Source: Catenuloplanes indicus
GTDB taxonomy: Bacteria; Actinomycetota; Actinomycetes; Mycobacteriales; Micromonosporaceae
Assembly: GCF_030813715.1 (NCBI RefSeq)
Contig: NZ_JAUSUZ010000001.1
Location: forward strand, 6,138,001 to 6,202,000
Direction of reading: 5' to 3'
DNA length: 64,000 nucleotides
Shown: positions 27,359-39,602 of the stretch, one piece after another
Numbering within the stretch: the first letter of the stretch is position 1
Layout of the letters: each line of letters begins with the position of its first letter
Program-made: the position numbers and the translations under genes
Notes under the pieces: generated by a model
Databases searched by the model: none
What the model was told of the DNA's origin: nothing
Seen by the model: only the letters and a program-made list of their open reading frames with translations

Positions 27359-28375
27359 ATGAGCGACGCAGCGGTGTGGCCGTGGCCGGAAGGGGCGGCG
27401 ACCGGGATCGGATCGCTGCCGGGAAGCGATGTCGCCGAGGCCCAGCGGGTGGTCCTCGGTGAGTTCCCCGACTTCCCGCACCTGCCGGAGCTGCCCGGGC
27501 GTGGCCCGGGCGCGGACCTGATCGGCCGCGGCGCCGGCTTCCTGGTCGAACTGCCGGTCGAGCTCTACGCCGGCCGCTGGCGCGTCGCGTCCCGGCCCGG
27601 CAAGGACCTCCGTCGTACGCGTGACCTGCTGGACCGCGACGTCGACCAGCTGACCGAGCAGGCCGGCGAGTTCACCGGACCGGTCAAGGTGCAGGCGGCC
27701 GGCCCGTGGACGCTCGCCGCGAGCATCGAGCTGCCGATCGGCGGCCGGCTGCTGCGCGATCACGGCGCGGTCCGCGACCTGACCGCGTCGCTGGCCGAGG
27801 GCGTGGCCGCGCACGTGCGGGACGTCGCGGCCCGGCTGCCCGGCGCCACCGTCGTGCTCCAGCTGGACGAGCCGTCGATGCCGGCCGCGCTGGCCGGGCG
27901 GGTGCCGACCGAGAGCGGGCTGGGCACGTACCGCGCGGTCGAGGCGACGCTCGCGGCGGAGCTGCTCCGCCAGGTGGTGGACGCGGCCGGCGTACCGGTC
28001 GTGGTGCACTGCTGCGCGCCGGACGTGCCGCTGGACGTGATCCGGTCGTCCGGCGCCACCGGCATCGCTCTGGACCTGTCGCTGGTCAAGCGGCTGGACC
28101 CGCTCGGCGAGGCGCTGGACGCGGGCCTGGGCCTGCTGGCCGGCGCCGCACCCACCCGGCCGTCGTCCGGCACCGCCGCGGTCTCGTCCGCCGCGGTCGC
28201 GGACCGGGTCCGGAAGGTGTGGCGCGAGCTGGGCTTCCCGGCCGCGCAGCTGGCCCGGCAGGTGGTGGTGACGCCGGCGTGCGGCCTGGCCGGTGCGACC
28301 CCGGCGTACGCGCGCGCCGTGCTGGCCGCCTGCCGCGACGCCGGCCGCCGGCTGCACGAGGACGCGCTGAGCTGA
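27359..28375 (+). CDS. MetE C-terminal-like protein (cobalamin-independent methionine synthase family)
   Basis: The 338-residue protein equals only the catalytic half of MetE (which is about 750 residues). It shows GIGSLPGSD, QLDEPSMPAAL, the zinc-ligand-like VVVHCCAPDVPLDV (about 219-232) and VTPACGLAGATP near the end. It corresponds to the MetE-like gene next to ligA in M. tuberculosis (Rv3015c). Methyl transfer from a donor other than methyl-tetrahydrofolate is possible, but the true substrate is unknown. The ATG at 27359 has a weak ribosome site, 23 bases after mnmA. The next gene overlaps by one base. Confidence 0.82.
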   Translation: MSDAAVWPWPEGAATGIGSLPGSDVAEAQRVVLGEFPDFPHLPELPGRGPGADLIGRGAGFLVELPVELYAGRWRVASRPGKDLRRTRDLLDRDVDQLTEQAGEFTGPVKVQAAGPWTLAASIELPIGGRLLRDHGAVRDLTASLAEGVAAHVRDVAARLPGATVVLQLDEPSMPAALAGRVPTESGLGTYRAVEATLAAELLRQVVDAAGVPVVVHCCAPDVPLDVIRSSGATGIALDLSLVKRLDPLGEALDAGLGLLAGAAPTRPSSGTAAVSSAAVADRVRKVWRELGFPAAQLARQVVVTPACGLAGATPAYARAVLAACRDAGRRLHEDALS

Positions 28376-29169
28376 TGACGGTCGCGCGGATCGACGGCGC
28401 CGAGGCCACGGCGGAGCAGCTGCGCGCGCTGGCGTTGACCAACTACGGGCACTTCACGTCCCTGCAGGTGCGCGCCGGTGCCGTGCACGGCCTGACATAC
28501 CACCTGGAGCGGCTGGACCGGCAGTCGCACGCGCTGTTCGGCCGCGGCCTGGACGGCACGCGGGTGCGGGGATTGCTGCGCGACGCGCTGACCGGGACGC
28601 CGGACGCGTCGGTCCGGGTCACGGTCTTCTCCGGCGAGGGCCGCCGGCCCAGCGCGGTCGCGCCCGCGGAACCGCACGTGCTGGTCACCGTGGACCCGCC
28701 GATCCCGCCGCTGACGTCGCCGCCGCGGGTCCGCACGGTGCCGTACGAGCGCGACCTGCCCGAGGTGAAGCACGTCGCCACGTTCGGCCTGACCTGGCAC
28801 TGGCGCCGCGCGCAGGCCGAGGGCTTCGACGACGCGCTGTTCGTCGACCGCAACGGCCTGATCAGCGAGGGTACGGTGTGGAACGCCGGCTTCTCCGACG
28901 GCGACCGGGTGATCTGGCCCGCGGCCGGCATGCTGCGCGGCGTGTCGATGCGGCTGCTCATGGACGGCCTGGACCGGCTGGGCGTGCCGTGGGAGGTGCG
29001 CCCGGTGCCGCTCGCGGACGTGTCCCGGTACCGGTTCGCGTTCGCCAGCAACTCGATCACCCCGGTCCGCCCGCTGGCCGCGATCGACGAGCGTGGCTTC
29101 GCGCCGGACGACGCGCTGACCGAGTTGCTGGAGTCCGCCTACCGCGCGATCCCGGCCGAGCCGCTCTAG
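28375..29169 (+). CDS. Class IV aminotransferase / aminodeoxychorismate lyase-like protein
   Basis: This 264-residue PLP protein has the fold type IV Lys in [11 protein letters not shown] (about 131) and the cofactor Glu segment [12 protein letters not shown] (about 162-173). C-terminal [19 protein letters not shown] binds the phosphate in this family. D-amino acid, branched-chain and 4-amino-4-deoxychorismate lyase enzymes share this layout, so the substrate is open. The start overlaps the MetE-like stop (TGATG). The stop codon is nested with that of the convergent TrpB2 gene in the four bases CTAG. Confidence 0.85.
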   Translation: MTVARIDGAEATAEQLRALALTNYGHFTSLQVRAGAVHGLTYHLERLDRQSHALFGRGLDGTRVRGLLRDALTGTPDASVRVTVFSGEGRRPSAVAPAEPHVLVTVDPPIPPLTSPPRVRTVPYERDLPEVKHVATFGLTWHWRRAQAEGFDDALFVDRNGLISEGTVWNAGFSDGDRVIWPAAGMLRGVSMRLLMDGLDRLGVPWEVRPVPLADVSRYRFAFASNSITPVRPLAAIDERGFAPDDALTELLESAYRAIPAEPL

Positions 29170-30530
29170 AGCGCCTGTGGGAGCCCGGCCAGCGCGGCGT
29201 CCAGCTGGTCCGCAGGCAGCGCGTGGTCGGTCATCTCACCGGCCAGGTAGGCGCCGTACGCGGCCAGGTCGAGGTGGCCGTGCCCGCACAGCGCGGTCAG
29301 GATCACCTTCGGCTCGCCGGTCTCCCGGCAGCGCAGCGCCTCCTCGATGCAGGCGGCCAGCGCGTGCGTCGGCTCGGGCGCCGGGACGATGCCCTCGGTG
29401 CGGGCGAAGCGCACCCCGGCCGCGAAGCACTCGGACTGCGGGACCGCGACCGCCTCGATCAGGCCCAGCTCGTAGACGTGCGAGATCAGCGGCGACATGC
29501 CGTGGTAGCGCAGGCCGCCGGCGTGGATCGGGTCCGGGATGAAGTCGTGCCCGAGCGTGTGCATCTTCATCAGCGGCGTCAGGCCGGCCGTGTCGCCGAA
29601 GTCGTACGCGTAGCGGCCCCGGGTCAGTGACGGACAGCTGACCGGCTCGGCGGCGCGGATCGTCACGTCCAGCCGCCCGGCCAGCTTCTCGCGCAGGAAC
29701 GGGAAGGTCAGCCCGCCGAAGTTGGACCCGCCGCCGGTGCAGCCGACGATCACGTCCGGGGTGACGCCGATCTTCGCGAACTGGAGCAGCGCCTCCTCGC
29801 CGATCACGGTCTGGTGCAGCAGCACGTGGTTGAGGACGCTGCCGAGCGCGTAGTTCGTGTCCGGGTGCCCCGCCGCGACCTCGACCGCCTCGGAGATCGC
29901 GATGCCGAGCGAGCCGGGGGAGCCCGGATCCTTCTCCAGCACCGCGCGCCCGGCCTCGGTCAGCGTGGACGGCGACGGATGGATCACGCCGCCGAACGTC
30001 TCGATCATGATCTTTCGGTACGGTTTCTGATCGTACGAGGACCGGACCTGCCACACCTCGCACTCCAGCCCGAACTGCGCCGCCGCGAAGCTGAGCGCGG
30101 TGCCCCACTGTCCCGCGCCGGTCTCCGTGGTCAGCCGCCGGATCCCGGCCCGCGCGTTGTAGTAGGCCTGCGGGACCGCGGTGTTCGGCTTGTGCGAGCC
30201 GGCCGGTGAGACACCCTCGTACTTGTAATAGATCTGCGCCGGTGTGCCGAGCGCCTTCTCCAGCCGGTGCGCCCGGTAGAGCGGGGACGGCCGCCACAGC
30301 CGGTACACGTCGAGCACGTCCTCCGGGATGTCGACGTACCGCTCGGCCGTGACCTCCTGCTCGATCAGCGACATCGGGAACAGCGGCGCGAGGTCGTCCG
30401 GCCCGATCGGCGCGCGCGTGCCCGGGTGCAGCACCGGCGGCGGCGCGGACGGCAGGTCGGCGACGAGGTTGTACCAGCGGCGCGGCATCTCCGACTCGTC
30501 GAGAAGCACCTTGGTGACGTTCCGGTCCAT
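29166..30530 (-). CDS. trpB: Tryptophan synthase beta-like protein, TrpB2 type
   Basis: This 454-residue PLP enzyme is longer than classical TrpB (about 400). It carries TrpB2 features: [15 protein letters not shown], the PLP Lys in [13 protein letters not shown] (about 112), [17 protein letters not shown], and the phosphate-binding [12 protein letters not shown]. TrpB2 enzymes make tryptophan from indole and serine and often act without a TrpA partner. No trpA or other trp gene is here. ATG at 30530 has only a weak ribosome site. It ends inside the same CTAG as its convergent neighbour. Confidence 0.9.
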   Translation of the reverse strand: MDRNVTKVLLDESEMPRRWYNLVADLPSAPPPVLHPGTRAPIGPDDLAPLFPMSLIEQEVTAERYVDIPEDVLDVYRLWRPSPLYRAHRLEKALGTPAQIYYKYEGVSPAGSHKPNTAVPQAYYNARAGIRRLTTETGAGQWGTALSFAAAQFGLECEVWQVRSSYDQKPYRKIMIETFGGVIHPSPSTLTEAGRAVLEKDPGSPGSLGIAISEAVEVAAGHPDTNYALGSVLNHVLLHQTVIGEEALLQFAKIGVTPDVIVGCTGGGSNFGGLTFPFLREKLAGRLDVTIRAAEPVSCPSLTRGRYAYDFGDTAGLTPLMKMHTLGHDFIPDPIHAGGLRYHGMSPLISHVYELGLIEAVAVPQSECFAAGVRFARTEGIVPAPEPTHALAACIEEALRCRETGEPKVILTALCGHGHLDLAAYGAYLAGEMTDHALPADQLDAALAGLPQAL

Positions 30531-30655
30531 CACGTTGCCCGCCCCTGCGTCCGTGGCACCGCGCCGCGCCGGTGCACCCTGCCGCGACGCTAACCCGCCG
30601 ACCGCGTCCGCACCCGCAGGCGCGGCGCCCGGCCATCCCAATGGATGATCTCGGC

Positions 30656-30892
30656 TCAGTCCTCCGGCGGCTCGCCGGGCTTGTGCCGGACGTACATCGC
30701 GTCGCCCTGATAGCCGACGATCAGCTTCTCCAGCTTGAGCATGTTGATGACCAGATTGAGCGTGCCGTACGAGACGCCGTACTCCTCCTGGAGCAGCCGG
30801 ATCGGTGGCATCTTGTGCCCGGCCGGCAGGTCTCCGCTGACGATCTTCTCCCGGATGGCGTCGTACACGCGATCCTTCTTCGACGTGCCCAT
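30656..30892 (-). CDS. Minimal GntR-type regulator (winged helix only)
   Basis: From ATG 30892 the product is 78 residues: a single GntR winged helix ([20 protein letters not shown], then [21 protein letters not shown] as the helix-turn-helix) with no effector domain. A typical GntR protein has 230 or more residues. An upstream frame could add about 22 residues. AGGAGA lies 14 bases before the start, a long spacing. The gene reads away from ligA, and the AT-rich gap holds three operator-like sites, so it probably binds there. With no effector domain it may respond to its own amount, to a partner protein or to competition. Confidence 0.78.
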   Translation of the reverse strand: MGTSKKDRVYDAIREKIVSGDLPAGHKMPPIRLLQEEYGVSYGTLNLVINMLKLEKLIVGYQGDAMYVRHKPGEPPED

Positions 30893-30958
30893 GAATTCGT
30901 CCAATCTCCTGGCTCGCAAAGCCAAGTAGATCACCGAATTCGAATTTTGGTCAATCAA

Positions 30959-31055
30959 GTCGACGTAGTTGATCTAGTCGATCAGGCTGGTATCCACGCT
31001 GATCACCGACCAATGTCGACATAGTCGGGCAAAATTCATAGTCGACATAGTCGAT
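30959..31055. promoter_or_regulatory. Operator-like array, three GTCGAC-TAGT sites
   Basis: GTCGACGTAGTTGAT (30959-30973), GTCGACATAGTCG (31015-31027) and GTCGACATAGTCGAT (31041-31055) are same-orientation copies. The last two share 13 identical bases at a 26-base interval. A further TAGTCGATC lies at 30976-30984. The array sits between the GntR start and the ligA leader, and a -10-like TAGGCT follows at 31065-31070. Binding by the small GntR protein is inferred. Confidence 0.65.
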
Positions 31056-31077
31056 TATGTGGTCTAGGCTTACGGAC

Positions 31078-31153
31078 GTCTCTCCTGGCTCGCAACTACG
31101 GAGAGACCTGAGCCCCGGCGTCGACTCCTCCGAGCGGCGTGGCGCCGGGGCTC
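31078..31153 (+). promoter_or_regulatory. Two stacked hairpins in the ligA leader
   Basis: GTCTCTCC (31078-31085) pairs with GGAGAGAC (31100-31107). Two bases later GAGCCCCGGCG (31110-31120) pairs with CGCCGGGGCTC (31143-31153). Both stems are perfect. They lie about 180 bases before the ligA start and just after the probable promoter, so they could attenuate transcription or shape the leader. Confidence 0.55.
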
Positions 31154-31178
31154 CCCGTGCGGCCGGGGTGGCACATAG

Positions 31179-33506
<2,328 letters not shown>

Positions 33507-33512
33507 GGATCA

Positions 33513-33544
33513 TCCGTTGCCCCGATGATTGCATCCGCAACGGA
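33513..33544 (+). terminator. Hairpin after ligA
   Basis: TCCGTTGC (33513-33520) pairs with GCAACGGA (33537-33544) across a 16-base loop, six bases after the ligA stop. A moderate stem with no U tract. Confidence 0.5.
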
Positions 33545-33708
33545 GAGTCATGGCGATAGAACGCAAGGTGATCACGGTGGTCTGTGACGTATATCAAGTT
33601 AGTCACGGCCACGCCCGTTTCATGCCTCGCTGGGTCCGTCGCCCTATCGTGAATGCCGTCGACGCAGGCCTACGAGTCGACCGAGGCCTACAACACCGGG
33701 GAGGTCTC

Positions 33709-36021
33709 GTGGAGCCCGCATCGCTGCGCAACATGGTGCCGGCGGAGCGCGCGGTGCCGTTCCTGGGCTTCGTCTGGGCCGTGATCCTGGGCGCCGCCGC
33801 CGCGTCGGTGCCGGCCCTGATCGCGCTGCCCGGCCAGGTCGCCGGCCTCCCGCTCGCGTTCTGGGTGATGGCCGCCCTCGCCGTGCTGATAGACGCGCGG
33901 CCGTTCACCCCGGTCGGGCGCCGCCGGCTCGGCGCGGCCATTCTCGCCTCGGTCTCGCTCACGTTCGCGATCATGCTGGGCTGGGGCCTCGGCCCGGCGA
34001 TCGTCGTGCAGGTGGCCGCGGTCGCGGTGTGCGGCGCGCGGATGGGCAGCACGATCTGGCGCACCGGCTTCAACACCGCCCAGCACGTGCTCGCGCTGGC
34101 CGCGGCCGCCGCGGTGCTCACGGCCGGGCCGGAGCTGGCGTTCCGAGCCGGTGGCAATCCCTCGTGGACGGACGTGCTCGCGGTCGTCGCCGCGTCCGCG
34201 GCCTGGTTCGGGGTCACCTACGGCACCGTCACGGTCGCGGTCTGGCTGCGGTTCGGCGGGCGCTGGCCGGCGATGTTCATCAGCGGTCTCGGCTTCGAGC
34301 TGCTGTCCGCCGGGTCGCTGCTGTTCCTCAGCCCGCTGCTGGTGGTCGCGGCGCACCTGAGCGCCGCGCTGATCCCGCTCATCCTGGTGCCGCTCTACGC
34401 GGTCTACCGGATGGCGCGGCTCACCACCGCGCACGAGAAGATCTCCCGGCTCGACCCGCTCACCGGCCTGGGCAACCGCAAGGCGCTGCTCACCGAGGTC
34501 GCGGACCAGATCGCCACGCACGCGGAACGCGCCGCCCGGGGCGACGCGCACCGGCACATGGCGCTGCTCGTGCTCGACCTCGACCGGTTCAAGCGGGTCA
34601 ACGACGCGCTCGGCCACGCGGTCGGCGACCGCCTGCTCACCGAGGTCGCCAAGCGGCTCGCCACCGTGGTCCGGCCACCGGCCACGCTGGCCCGGCTCGG
34701 TGGCGACGAGTTCGCGGTGCTCGCGCCCCGGCTGCCGGACGCGGCGGCGGCCCGGCGGCTGGCGACCGAGATCGCCGCGGTGCTGGACGAGCCGGTGTCG
34801 CTCGACGGGCTGCCGCTCGACATCGGCGGGTCGATCGGCGTCGCGGTCTACCCGGAGCACGGCACCGACTTCGAGACGCTGATGCGGCACGCGGACGTCG
34901 CCATGTACGAGGCGAAGCAGCGCGGCGACGCGGTCGCGGTCTACGCACCGGAGGCCGACCACAACTCGCCGGAACGGCTCAGCCTGCTCGGCGACCTGCG
35001 CACCGCGCTCGAGGTGACCGGCGGCGTGCGCCGGGAGCCGGGCGGGACCGGCATGCCGCAGCTGCCCGGCGCCGGTGAGATCCGGATGTACTACCAGCCG
35101 CAGGTCGCGATCGACACCGGCGAGGTGGTCGGCGTCGAGGCGCTGCTGCGCTGGCGGCACCCGGAGCGCGGCATGGTGCACCCGGAAGAGCTGATCAAGG
35201 CGGCCGAGCACACCGCGGTGATGCGGCTGCTCACCCGCCGCGTCATCGACGACGTCATCGAGCAGCTCGCGGCGTGGCGGGACGCGGGCCTGCCGATGCG
35301 GGCCGCGCTCAACGTCAGCGTCCGGGACCTGCACACCGGCGACATCGTGGACCAGATCGAGGACCGCCTCACCCGGTACGGGCTGCCCGCGGACCGGCTG
35401 CAACTGGAGATCACCGAGAGCGCGCTGATGGCCGACCCGCGCCGGGTCCTGGTCACGCTGTCCCGGCTGTCCCGGCTCGGCATCGCGATCGCGCTGGACG
35501 ACTTCGGCACCGGCTACTCGTCCATGCAGCACCTGCGCCGGCTGCCGCTGTCCGAGGTGAAGATCGACCGCTCGTTCGTGCTCGGCATGACCGCGGACGG
35601 CGACGACGCCGCGATCGTCCGCTCCATGATCGAGCTGGCCGGCGCGCTCGGCCTGCGCGTGGTCGCCGAGGGCGTGGAGGACGAGCGCACCTGGCGCATG
35701 CTGCACGCGGCCGGCTGCCACGTCGCGCAGGGCTGGTTCTACGGCCGCCCGATGCCGGCCGAGGAGTTCGGCGTCTGGCTGTCCCGCTACCGCCCGCCGG
35801 TGCTCCAGGAAGCCGTCCGCGCGCCGGAGAGTGCGGCGGAGAGCCAGCCGCGGCGGAACCGGCGGCCCACCAACCGGCGCGGGCACCCGTCCGACGGCGT
35901 GCCGGAGAGCAGGGCGGAGAGCGCACTGGAAGGCCTCGGCGACACGCCGGCCGGCAACTCCGCGATCGCGGGCCGGTCCATCCGGGGAGTCGCCCGGGCC
36001 GGTGCCGAGGGTGACAAATAG
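33709..36021 (+). CDS. Membrane GGDEF-EAL protein (cyclic di-GMP synthesis and breakdown)
   Basis: From GTG 33709, four bases after GGGGAGG, the product has 770 residues; in-frame starts at 33529 and 33550 would lengthen it by up to 60. About eight membrane segments (10-235) precede a GGDEF domain with intact [10 protein letters not shown] (about 328) and an EAL domain. The EAL domain keeps GVEALLRW (about 468), [30 protein letters not shown] and QG. I see no RxxD inhibitory site five residues before GGDEF. Both activities could be present, as in actinobacterial RmdA/CdgB-like composite proteins. An Arg/Ser-rich tail of about 75 residues ends the protein. Confidence 0.9.
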   Translation: MEPASLRNMVPAERAVPFLGFVWAVILGAAAASVPALIALPGQVAGLPLAFWVMAALAVLIDARPFTPVGRRRLGAAILASVSLTFAIMLGWGLGPAIVVQVAAVAVCGARMGSTIWRTGFNTAQHVLALAAAAAVLTAGPELAFRAGGNPSWTDVLAVVAASAAWFGVTYGTVTVAVWLRFGGRWPAMFISGLGFELLSAGSLLFLSPLLVVAAHLSAALIPLILVPLYAVYRMARLTTAHEKISRLDPLTGLGNRKALLTEVADQIATHAERAARGDAHRHMALLVLDLDRFKRVNDALGHAVGDRLLTEVAKRLATVVRPPATLARLGGDEFAVLAPRLPDAAAARRLATEIAAVLDEPVSLDGLPLDIGGSIGVAVYPEHGTDFETLMRHADVAMYEAKQRGDAVAVYAPEADHNSPERLSLLGDLRTALEVTGGVRREPGGTGMPQLPGAGEIRMYYQPQVAIDTGEVVGVEALLRWRHPERGMVHPEELIKAAEHTAVMRLLTRRVIDDVIEQLAAWRDAGLPMRAALNVSVRDLHTGDIVDQIEDRLTRYGLPADRLQLEITESALMADPRRVLVTLSRLSRLGIAIALDDFGTGYSSMQHLRRLPLSEVKIDRSFVLGMTADGDDAAIVRSMIELAGALGLRVVAEGVEDERTWRMLHAAGCHVAQGWFYGRPMPAEEFGVWLSRYRPPVLQEAVRAPESAAESQPRRNRRPTNRRGHPSDGVPESRAESALEGLGDTPAGNSAIAGRSIRGVARAGAEGDK

Positions 36022-36140
36022 ACTCGCACAGGTCACCGACCCGTGCGACGCTGCGCGCGAGCGTAAGTGCACGCCGGCCCTGCCCAGCGCTACGCCGGTC
36101 ACAGGTCACCCGAAGAGCGAACTACCAAGGGGGCAATCCC

Positions 36141-36440
36141 ATGGCCGCCATCTCCCGCGAGGAGGTCGCGCACCTGGCGCGCCTGTCGCGGCTAGCCGTG
36201 ACGGAGCAGGAGCTGGACACCTTCGCCGGCCAGCTCGACGTGATCCTGCAGTCGGTCGCCCGGATCGGCGAGGTCGCCGCGACGGACATCCCGCCGACCT
36301 CGCACTCGGTGCCGCTGACCAACGTGTTCCGCGACGACGTCGTGGTCCCCGGCCTGACGCAGGAGGCTGCGCTCTCCGGCGCCCCCGACGCCGAGGACGG
36401 GCGATTCCGCGTCCCGCGCATCCTGGACGAGGAGGCCTGA
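36141..36440 (+). CDS. gatC: Asp/Glu-tRNA amidotransferase subunit C
   Basis: The 99-residue product matches the GatC length and pattern: [22 protein letters not shown], then the extended linker ending [11 protein letters not shown]. GatC clamps GatA and GatB together. AAGGGGG lies before the ATG. The gatA gene starts four bases after the stop. It is first in gatC-gatA-gatB, as in M. tuberculosis, downstream of ligA. Confidence 0.95.
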   Translation: MAAISREEVAHLARLSRLAVTEQELDTFAGQLDVILQSVARIGEVAATDIPPTSHSVPLTNVFRDDVVVPGLTQEAALSGAPDAEDGRFRVPRILDEEA

Positions 36441-36444
36441 GCCG

Positions 36445-37920
36445 ATGTCCGATCTGACCAAGCTGACCGCGGCCGAGCTGGCCGCCACGATCGCGTCCGG
36501 CGACGTCTCCGCGGTCGAGGTGGCCCAGGCGCACCTGGACCGGATCGCCGCCGTGGACGAGCGCGTGCACGCGTTCCTGCACGTCGACACGGAGGGCGCG
36601 CTCGCCGCCGCGCGGGACGTGGACGCGAAGCGCGCCGCGGGCGAGGAGCTCGGCCCACTGGCCGGCGTCCCGATCGCGGTCAAGGACGTGCTCGCCACCA
36701 AGGGCGTGCCGACCACCGCGGCCTCCAAGATCCTTGAGGGGTGGCGCCCGCCGTACGACGCCACGATCGTCGAGCGGCTGCGCGCCGCCGGCACCGTGAT
36801 GCTCGGCAAGACCAACATGGACGAGTTCGCGATGGGCTCGTCCACCGAATACTCGGCCTACGGCCCGACGAACAACCCGTGGGACCTCGGTCGCATCCCC
36901 GGTGGTTCCGGCGGCGGCAGCGCCGCGGCCATCGCCGCGTACGAGGCACCCCTGGCCATCGGTACGGACACCGGCGGCTCGATCCGGCAGCCCGGCGCGG
37001 TGACCGGCACGGTCGGCGCCAAGCCCACCTACGGCGGCACGTCGCGGTACGGCCTGATCGCGTTCTCGTCCTCGCTGGACACCCCCGGCCCGTGCGCGCG
37101 CACCGTGCACGACGCCGCGCTGCTGCACTCGGTCATCGCCGGCCACGACCCCCGCGACTCCACGTCGATCCCGCAGGCCGTGCCGGACGTGGTCGCGGCC
37201 GCCCGGCTGGGCGCCACCGGCGACCTGACCGGCGTGAAGATCGGCCTGGTCACCGAGTTCAACGGCGAGGGCGCGGAGCCCGGCGTGATGGCGGCGTACC
37301 GGGACTCGATCGAGGCGCTGACCAAGCTCGGTGCCGAGGTCGTCGAGATCTCCTGTCCGCACTTCCAGTACGCGCTGCCCGCCTACTACCTGATCGCGCC
37401 GAGCGAGGCCTCGTCGAACCTGGCCCGGTTCGACGGCGTCCGGTTCGGCCTGCGCACCGGCGACGACGGCCGGCACTCGCTGGAGGAGGTCATGTCGCTG
37501 ACCCGCGAGGCCGGCTTCGGCCCCGAGGTCAAGCGCCGGATCATCCTGGGTACGTACGCGCTGTCGTCCGGCTACTACGACGCCTACTACGGCCAGGCGC
37601 AGAAGGTGCGCACGCTCATCACGCGCGACTTCACCTCCGCGTTCGAGCAGGTCGACGTGCTGGTCTCACCGACCACGCCGTTCGTGGCGTTCCCGTTCGG
37701 CTCGCGGACCGGCGACCCGTACCAGATGTACCTGGCCGACCTGTTCACGATCCCGACGAACCTGTACGGCGGGCCGGCGATCTCCGTGCCGTGCGGCCTC
37801 TCCGAGGGCCTGCCGGTCGGTCTGCAGATCATGGCGCCGACGATGGCCGACGACCGGATGTACCGGGTCGCGGCCGCGCTGGAGTCCACGGTCGGCGTGC
37901 TCACCCCGCCGGCGCTCTGA
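36445..37920 (+). CDS. gatA: Asp/Glu-tRNA amidotransferase subunit A
   Basis: This 491-residue amidase-signature enzyme has the catalytic Lys in [11 protein letters not shown] (about 79), the cis-Ser in [10 protein letters not shown] (about 152-161) and the nucleophile in [12 protein letters not shown] (about 172-183). It releases ammonia from glutamine for conversion of mischarged Glu-tRNA(Gln) or Asp-tRNA(Asn) in the GatCAB complex. The overlap-like four-base gap to gatC indicates co-translation. A hairpin with a T-rich tail follows before gatB. Confidence 0.96.
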   Translation: MSDLTKLTAAELAATIASGDVSAVEVAQAHLDRIAAVDERVHAFLHVDTEGALAAARDVDAKRAAGEELGPLAGVPIAVKDVLATKGVPTTAASKILEGWRPPYDATIVERLRAAGTVMLGKTNMDEFAMGSSTEYSAYGPTNNPWDLGRIPGGSGGGSAAAIAAYEAPLAIGTDTGGSIRQPGAVTGTVGAKPTYGGTSRYGLIAFSSSLDTPGPCARTVHDAALLHSVIAGHDPRDSTSIPQAVPDVVAAARLGATGDLTGVKIGLVTEFNGEGAEPGVMAAYRDSIEALTKLGAEVVEISCPHFQYALPAYYLIAPSEASSNLARFDGVRFGLRTGDDGRHSLEEVMSLTREAGFGPEVKRRIILGTYALSSGYYDAYYGQAQKVRTLITRDFTSAFEQVDVLVSPTTPFVAFPFGSRTGDPYQMYLADLFTIPTNLYGGPAISVPCGLSEGLPVGLQIMAPTMADDRMYRVAAALESTVGVLTPPAL

Positions 37921-37933
37921 CGCGGTAGAACAC

Positions 37934-37959
37934 GGCGGGAGCCGACGCCGGCTTCCGCC
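37934..37959 (+). terminator. Hairpin with T-rich tail between gatA and gatB
   Basis: GGCGGGAGCCG (37934-37944) pairs with CGGCTTCCGCC (37949-37959) with one G-U pair and loop ACGC. Eleven bases further a T-rich run (TTTGTTTGGTTTT) ends near 37986. It looks like an intrinsic terminator or attenuator inside an otherwise tight operon. RNA polymerase read-through or a separate gatB promoter would be needed. Confidence 0.6.
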
Positions 37960-38008
37960 GTACCCCCGCTGCTTTGTTTGGTTTTGAATGAAGAACCCGG
38001 GAGAGTTC

Positions 38009-39514
38009 ATGACCACGACCGTGCTGCCGCCGTACGACGACGTCGTCGCGCGCTACGAGCCGGTGATCGGCCTGGAGACGCACGTCGAGCTCGGGACGAA
38101 CACGAAGATGTTCTGCGGGTGCCCGACCGAGTTCGGCGCCGAGCCGAACACCCAGGTCTGCCCGGTCTGCCTCGGTCTGCCCGGCGCGCTGCCGGTGCCG
38201 AACCGCGCCGCGATCGAGGCGACCATCCGGATCGGCCTCGCGCTCAACTGCTCGATCGCCGACTGGTGCCGGTTCGCCCGGAAGAACTACTTCTACCCGG
38301 ACATGCCGAAGAACTTCCAGACCAGCCAGTACGACGAGCCGCTGTGCGTCGACGGCTACCTCGACGTCGAGGTGGACGGCGAGATCGTCCGCGTCGAGAT
38401 CGAGCGCGTGCACCTGGAGGAGGACACCGGCAAGACGCTGCACGTCGGCGGCGCGACCGGGCGCATCCACGGCGCCACCGAGTCGCTGGTGGACTACAAC
38501 CGGGCCGGCATCCCGCTGGTGGAGATCGTCACCAAGCCGATCCCGGGCACCGGGGCCAAGGCGCCGCTGGTCGCCCGCGCCTACGTGACCGAGCTGCGCG
38601 ACATCATCCGCTCGCTGGACGTCTCCGACGTGCGGATGGAGCAGGGCTCGATGCGCTGCGACGTGAACACCTCGCTGACCCCCGCGGGCGGGACCGAGTG
38701 GGGCACCCGCACCGAGACCAAGAACGTGAACTCGTTGCGCTCGGTCGAGCGCGCGGTCCGCGCCGAGATGATCCGCCAGGCCTCCGTGCTCGACGCCGGC
38801 GAGCGGATCTTCCAGGAGACCCGGCACTTCCAGGAGGACACCGGCGACACCCGTCCCGGCCGATCCAAGGAGGAGGCGACCGACTACCGCTACTTCCCGG
38901 AGCCGGACCTGGTGCCGATGGCGCCGGACCCGGCCTGGGTCGCCGAGCTCAAGGCCGCGCTGCCGGAGCCGCCGCGGGTGCACCGCAAGCGGCTGCAGGA
39001 GGAGTGGGGCCTGACCGACCTGGACATGCAATCCGTGGTCAACGCGGGCGCGGTCGAGCTGATCGAGGCCACCATCGCGGCCGGTGCGACCGCGGCCGGG
39101 GCCCGCAAGTGGTGGCTCGGCGAGCTGGCCCGCCGGGCGAACGAGGAGGGCCTCGACCTGTCCGCGGTCGGCGCCACCCCGGCCCAGGTCGCGGAGCTGC
39201 AGCAGCTGGTCGACGAGGGCAAGCTGAACGACAAGCTGGCCCGCGCGGTGCTGGAGGGCGTCGTCGCCGGCGAGGGCTCGCCGCGCGAGATCATGACCGC
39301 GCGCGGCCTGGAGGTCGTCTCCGACACCGGCGCGCTCACCGCCGCGGTCGACGAGGCGATCGCCGCGAACCCGGACGTCGCCGCCAAGATCCGCGACGGC
39401 AAGGTCGCGGCCGCGGGCGCGCTGGTCGGCGCCGTCATGAAGACCACCCGCGGCCAGGCCGACGCCAAGACCGTCCGCGAACTGATCCTCTCCCGCCTCG
39501 GCGCCCAGGGCTGA
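38009..39514 (+). CDS. gatB: Asp/Glu-tRNA amidotransferase subunit B
   Basis: This 501-residue protein begins with the GatB kinase-like domain: [51 protein letters not shown] and [10 protein letters not shown]-like VHLEEDTGK. It ends with the tRNA-binding YqeY-like tail (about 350-500; [18 protein letters not shown]). It binds the mischarged tRNA and activates its acyl group with ATP. ATG 38009 is chosen because GGGAGAG lies three to five bases before it; the in-frame ATG at 37988 has no ribosome site. A 13-bp perfect hairpin follows. Confidence 0.95.
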   Translation: MTTTVLPPYDDVVARYEPVIGLETHVELGTNTKMFCGCPTEFGAEPNTQVCPVCLGLPGALPVPNRAAIEATIRIGLALNCSIADWCRFARKNYFYPDMPKNFQTSQYDEPLCVDGYLDVEVDGEIVRVEIERVHLEEDTGKTLHVGGATGRIHGATESLVDYNRAGIPLVEIVTKPIPGTGAKAPLVARAYVTELRDIIRSLDVSDVRMEQGSMRCDVNTSLTPAGGTEWGTRTETKNVNSLRSVERAVRAEMIRQASVLDAGERIFQETRHFQEDTGDTRPGRSKEEATDYRYFPEPDLVPMAPDPAWVAELKAALPEPPRVHRKRLQEEWGLTDLDMQSVVNAGAVELIEATIAAGATAAGARKWWLGELARRANEEGLDLSAVGATPAQVAELQQLVDEGKLNDKLARAVLEGVVAGEGSPREIMTARGLEVVSDTGALTAAVDEAIAANPDVAAKIRDGKVAAAGALVGAVMKTTRGQADAKTVRELILSRLGAQG

Positions 39515-39529
39515 CGTTCGTACCGTGAC

Positions 39530-39561
39530 CCGGCCCGGCCGACACTGTTCGGCCGGGCCGG
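39530..39561 (+). terminator. Strong hairpin after gatB
   Basis: CCGGCCCGGCCGA (39530-39542) and TCGGCCGGGCCGG (39549-39561) form a perfect 13-base stem with loop CACTGT, 16 bases after the stop. It can also serve the convergent GGDEF-EAL gene. Confidence 0.88.
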
Positions 39562-39602
39562 ATCCGTATCCGGCCACGGCGAACAGCGGGCCGGTGCCGC
39601 GA

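Noticed and set aside
30905-31095. 15-bp direct repeats as attachment sites of an integrated element
   Set aside because: They enclose only 176 bases of regulatory sequence and no integrase gene or tRNA is present.
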